Origin: Baylisascaris procyonis
Taxonomy: Eukaryota > Nematoda > Chromadorea > Rhabditida > Ascarididae
NCBI GenBank assembly: GCA_037389465.1
Contig: JAZARR010000175.1
Span: forward strand, 3,162,001-3,226,000
Direction of reading: 5' to 3'
Length of the DNA stretch: 64,000 nucleotides
The notes under the pieces were generated by a model. The model saw nothing but the letters and a program-made list of their open reading frames with translations, searched no databases and was not told the origin of the DNA. Each line of letters starts with the position of its first letter. Within the stretch, counting starts at the first letter, position 1. The translations under genes were made by a program, and so were the position numbers. Shown in pieces: positions 63,401 to 64,000 of the stretch.

Positions 63401-63906
63401 GTAGTGGGTGTTCTGAGGTGCGTGGTGGAGGGTGTGTGGTGTGTGTTATGTATGTGTAGTCATAGTCTCTCTGTCTATTTTCTAATCTAACTGAGGGAGT
63501 TATGAGTTTTTTCATGAATAGCGCTTTTCAAGGGATAATCCATGGTTGGAATAATTTTGTTATTGAAAGAGAAGAGTAAATCATGAGGAAATAACCAAAA
63601 CTTGAAGCATGAGTTTTCACGTATCAGGCACGAGGAACCATACTATAATCCATATGGCGGAATCAGAAGAAATTTAAGCTATTATATTCGAAGTTCTACG
63701 CAGCTTATGCTATATTATAGCCTACTGAAATGAATGATAAGAAATGCAAAAGTAATGTTGAGGTAATAAGCATTCTAGTATTCGACGTTATATGCTTTTG
63801 TATAATGGTCAACTTACTTCATCCGGTCCATTTCGCTGGTGTTATGAGACTCGCGTACTTTTGTCCATAATACCCGTATAACGTTACAAATAAAGAATAG
63901 ATTGAT
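51348..63906 (-). CDS. Class B (secretin-type) GPCR, 3' half (TM5 to C-terminus; runs off the right edge)
   Basis: Family B peptide-hormone receptor at the plasma membrane, normally Gs-coupled. Exons, in transcript order: 63818-63906, 53724-53820, 53267-53356, 52465-52689, 51853-52016, 51514-51595, and a last exon at 51348-51401 (or 51364-51390). Phases match at all joins. Landmarks: TM5 [22 protein letters not shown]6 [19 protein letters not shown]7 [19 protein letters not shown] (the family Q-G and the YCFxNxEV end of TM7), then a roughly 180-residue Ser/Thr/Asn-rich tail. The hormone-binding ectodomain and TM1-4 lie beyond 64000. A 9,997 bp intron splits loop 3 and holds the giant repeat array. 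It could belong with nematode SEB or PDF-receptor-like proteins; the exact orthology is undecided. Confidence 0.95.
51514..51595 (-). CDS. Class B receptor tail exon
   Basis: Encodes [20 protein letters not shown] and following residues, Ser-rich tail. Acceptor cccctcatag; phase 2 in, completing an Arg codon from the previous exon. Donor CTG|gtgaga. Confidence 0.75.
51853..52016 (-). CDS. Class B receptor tail exon
   Basis: Encodes [20 protein letters not shown] followed by a Ser/Arg/Asp-rich stretch. Acceptor tcgtttcag, donor AAG|gtttgc; phase 0 in, 2 out. Polar composition suits a cytoplasmic tail with phosphorylation sites. Confidence 0.82.
52465..52689 (-). CDS. Class B receptor exon: helix 8 and proximal tail
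   Basis: Encodes [20 protein letters not shown] directly after the TM7 exon, then a Ser/Thr-rich tail ending SPIPQQ. Acceptor gatatag, donor CAGCAG|gttgtt. Without splicing at that donor it ends two codons later (52456). Confidence 0.9.
53267..53356 (-). CDS. Class B receptor exon: TM7
   Basis: Exactly 30 codons, [20 protein letters not shown] through CFTNKE. Acceptor attgttgcag, donor GAG|gtacgt; phase 0 both sides. Confidence 0.96.
53447..53482. repeat. 36-bp element, copy A
   Basis: Matches 63610-63645 at 30 of 36 positions. It has hairpin potential (CTCGT...ACGAG). It lies in the intron between the TM7 and TM6 exons. Confidence 0.7.
53724..53820 (-). CDS. Class B receptor exon: TM6
   Basis: Encodes [20 protein letters not shown], the highly conserved family B TM6 with LIPLLG, then [12 protein letters not shown]. 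Acceptor tctttttcag, donor ATG|gtaagt. The first base completes a Lys codon begun in the exon at 63818. Confidence 0.97.
54061..63230. repeat. Giant degenerate (TGTC)n / (GACA)n array, about 9.2 kb
   Basis: Almost unbroken tetranucleotide-based sequence: TGTC/TCTG with TGTG, TCCG, TGCC, TTTG and TATC variants. On the plus strand it is pyrimidine/TG-rich; on the transcribed receptor strand it reads GACAGACA. The unit has no stop codon in any frame, so frames stay open for hundreds of codons (for example 54253-56430, 55032-58067 and 60733-62400 on the plus strand, 55468-56169 on the minus strand). These translate as V-C-L-S or T-D-R-Q periodicity and are not genes. The array fills most of a class B receptor intron. 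Confidence 0.97.
63231..63462. repeat. TG/GTGTGG-rich block at the end of the array
   Basis: The sequence switches from TGTC units to a T/G-only-like pattern (GTGTGGTGTGTGATGTGTGG and variants) for about 230 bp before returning to ordinary AT-rich DNA at about 63475. Alternating TG stretches can adopt Z-DNA. Confidence 0.9.
63610..63645. repeat. 36-bp element, copy B
   Basis: The partner of 53447-53482 (about 83% identical, same orientation). It lies about 140 bp beyond the end of the repeat array, in the same 10 kb intron. Confidence 0.7.
63818..63906 (-). CDS. Class B receptor exon: TM5 and start of loop 3
   Basis: Encodes [20 protein letters not shown] and HNTSEMDRM plus AA of a Lys codon. 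Acceptor tttattttag, donor GAA|gtaagt. Family B TM5 has the same I-N-x-x-x-x-x-x-[IV]-[IV]-R-V-L-x-x-K-[LV] pattern. This is the most upstream exon in the window. Confidence 0.95.
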
Positions 63907-64000
63907 CTAAAATAAAGCGGTTCACACATATAAGTGTAAGATTCTGGAATCCAAACATAGCAAGAGGCTAAGATTTCGGCAACAAAATAATCTTTGCGGT
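63907..64000 (-). other. Class B receptor intron, cut by the window edge
   Basis: Upstream of the TM5 exon on the transcribed strand. It contains no exon that I can place; the TM4 exon is presumably to the right of 64000. Confidence 0.5.

Noticed and set aside
1..64000. tRNA, rRNA or spliced-leader RNA genes
   Set aside because: No T-loop-like GGTTCGANNCC with a matching acceptor stem, no rRNA core sequence and no SL1-like leader were seen by eye; a covariance-model scan was not possible.

Overview
The window looks like nuclear DNA of a nematode. It is AT-rich, its exons are short with introns of about 0.1-2.7 kb and TTTCAG-type acceptors, and two candidate start codons sit right behind a splice acceptor, as in spliced-leader trans-splicing. 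The three genes resemble nematode and other animal families. No species can be named; a parasitic (clade III-like) nematode is only a guess. None of the three genes is visible as a single long ORF. They were rebuilt by hand from splice sites, matching reading phases and family motifs.

Layout: (1) 1602-5792, minus strand: a complete seven-exon START-domain lipid-transfer protein of the STARD10/PCTP type, 276 aa. (2) 5793-40962: about 35 kb with no gene I can recognise. It holds short tandem duplications, an apparently decayed coding stretch near 8.4-9.2 kb and a few isolated unexplained open frames. (3) 40963-49856, plus strand: an eight-exon class A neuropeptide GPCR of the tachykinin-receptor type, about 470 aa, with a glycosylatable N-terminus, all seven helices and a long tail. 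(4) 51348 to beyond the right edge, minus strand: the 3' half of a class B (secretin-type) GPCR, from TM5 through a long cytoplasmic tail. The two receptors are convergent, with about 1.5 kb between their stop codons.

The most unusual object is a roughly 9.4 kb array of degenerate TGTC/TGTG tetranucleotide repeats (54061-63230) followed by a TG-rich block (63231-63462). It lies inside the class B receptor gene, in a 9,997 bp intron that interrupts intracellular loop 3. The array is open in nearly all frames and produces false ORFs of up to 1,011 codons. It contains a higher-order duplication about 1.8-1.9 kb apart. A related 36-bp hairpin-like element occurs on both sides of it.

Both GPCRs would act in peptide signalling at the plasma membrane; the START protein would move or sense phospholipid in the cytosol. 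Nothing in the sequence ties the START gene to the receptors functionally.
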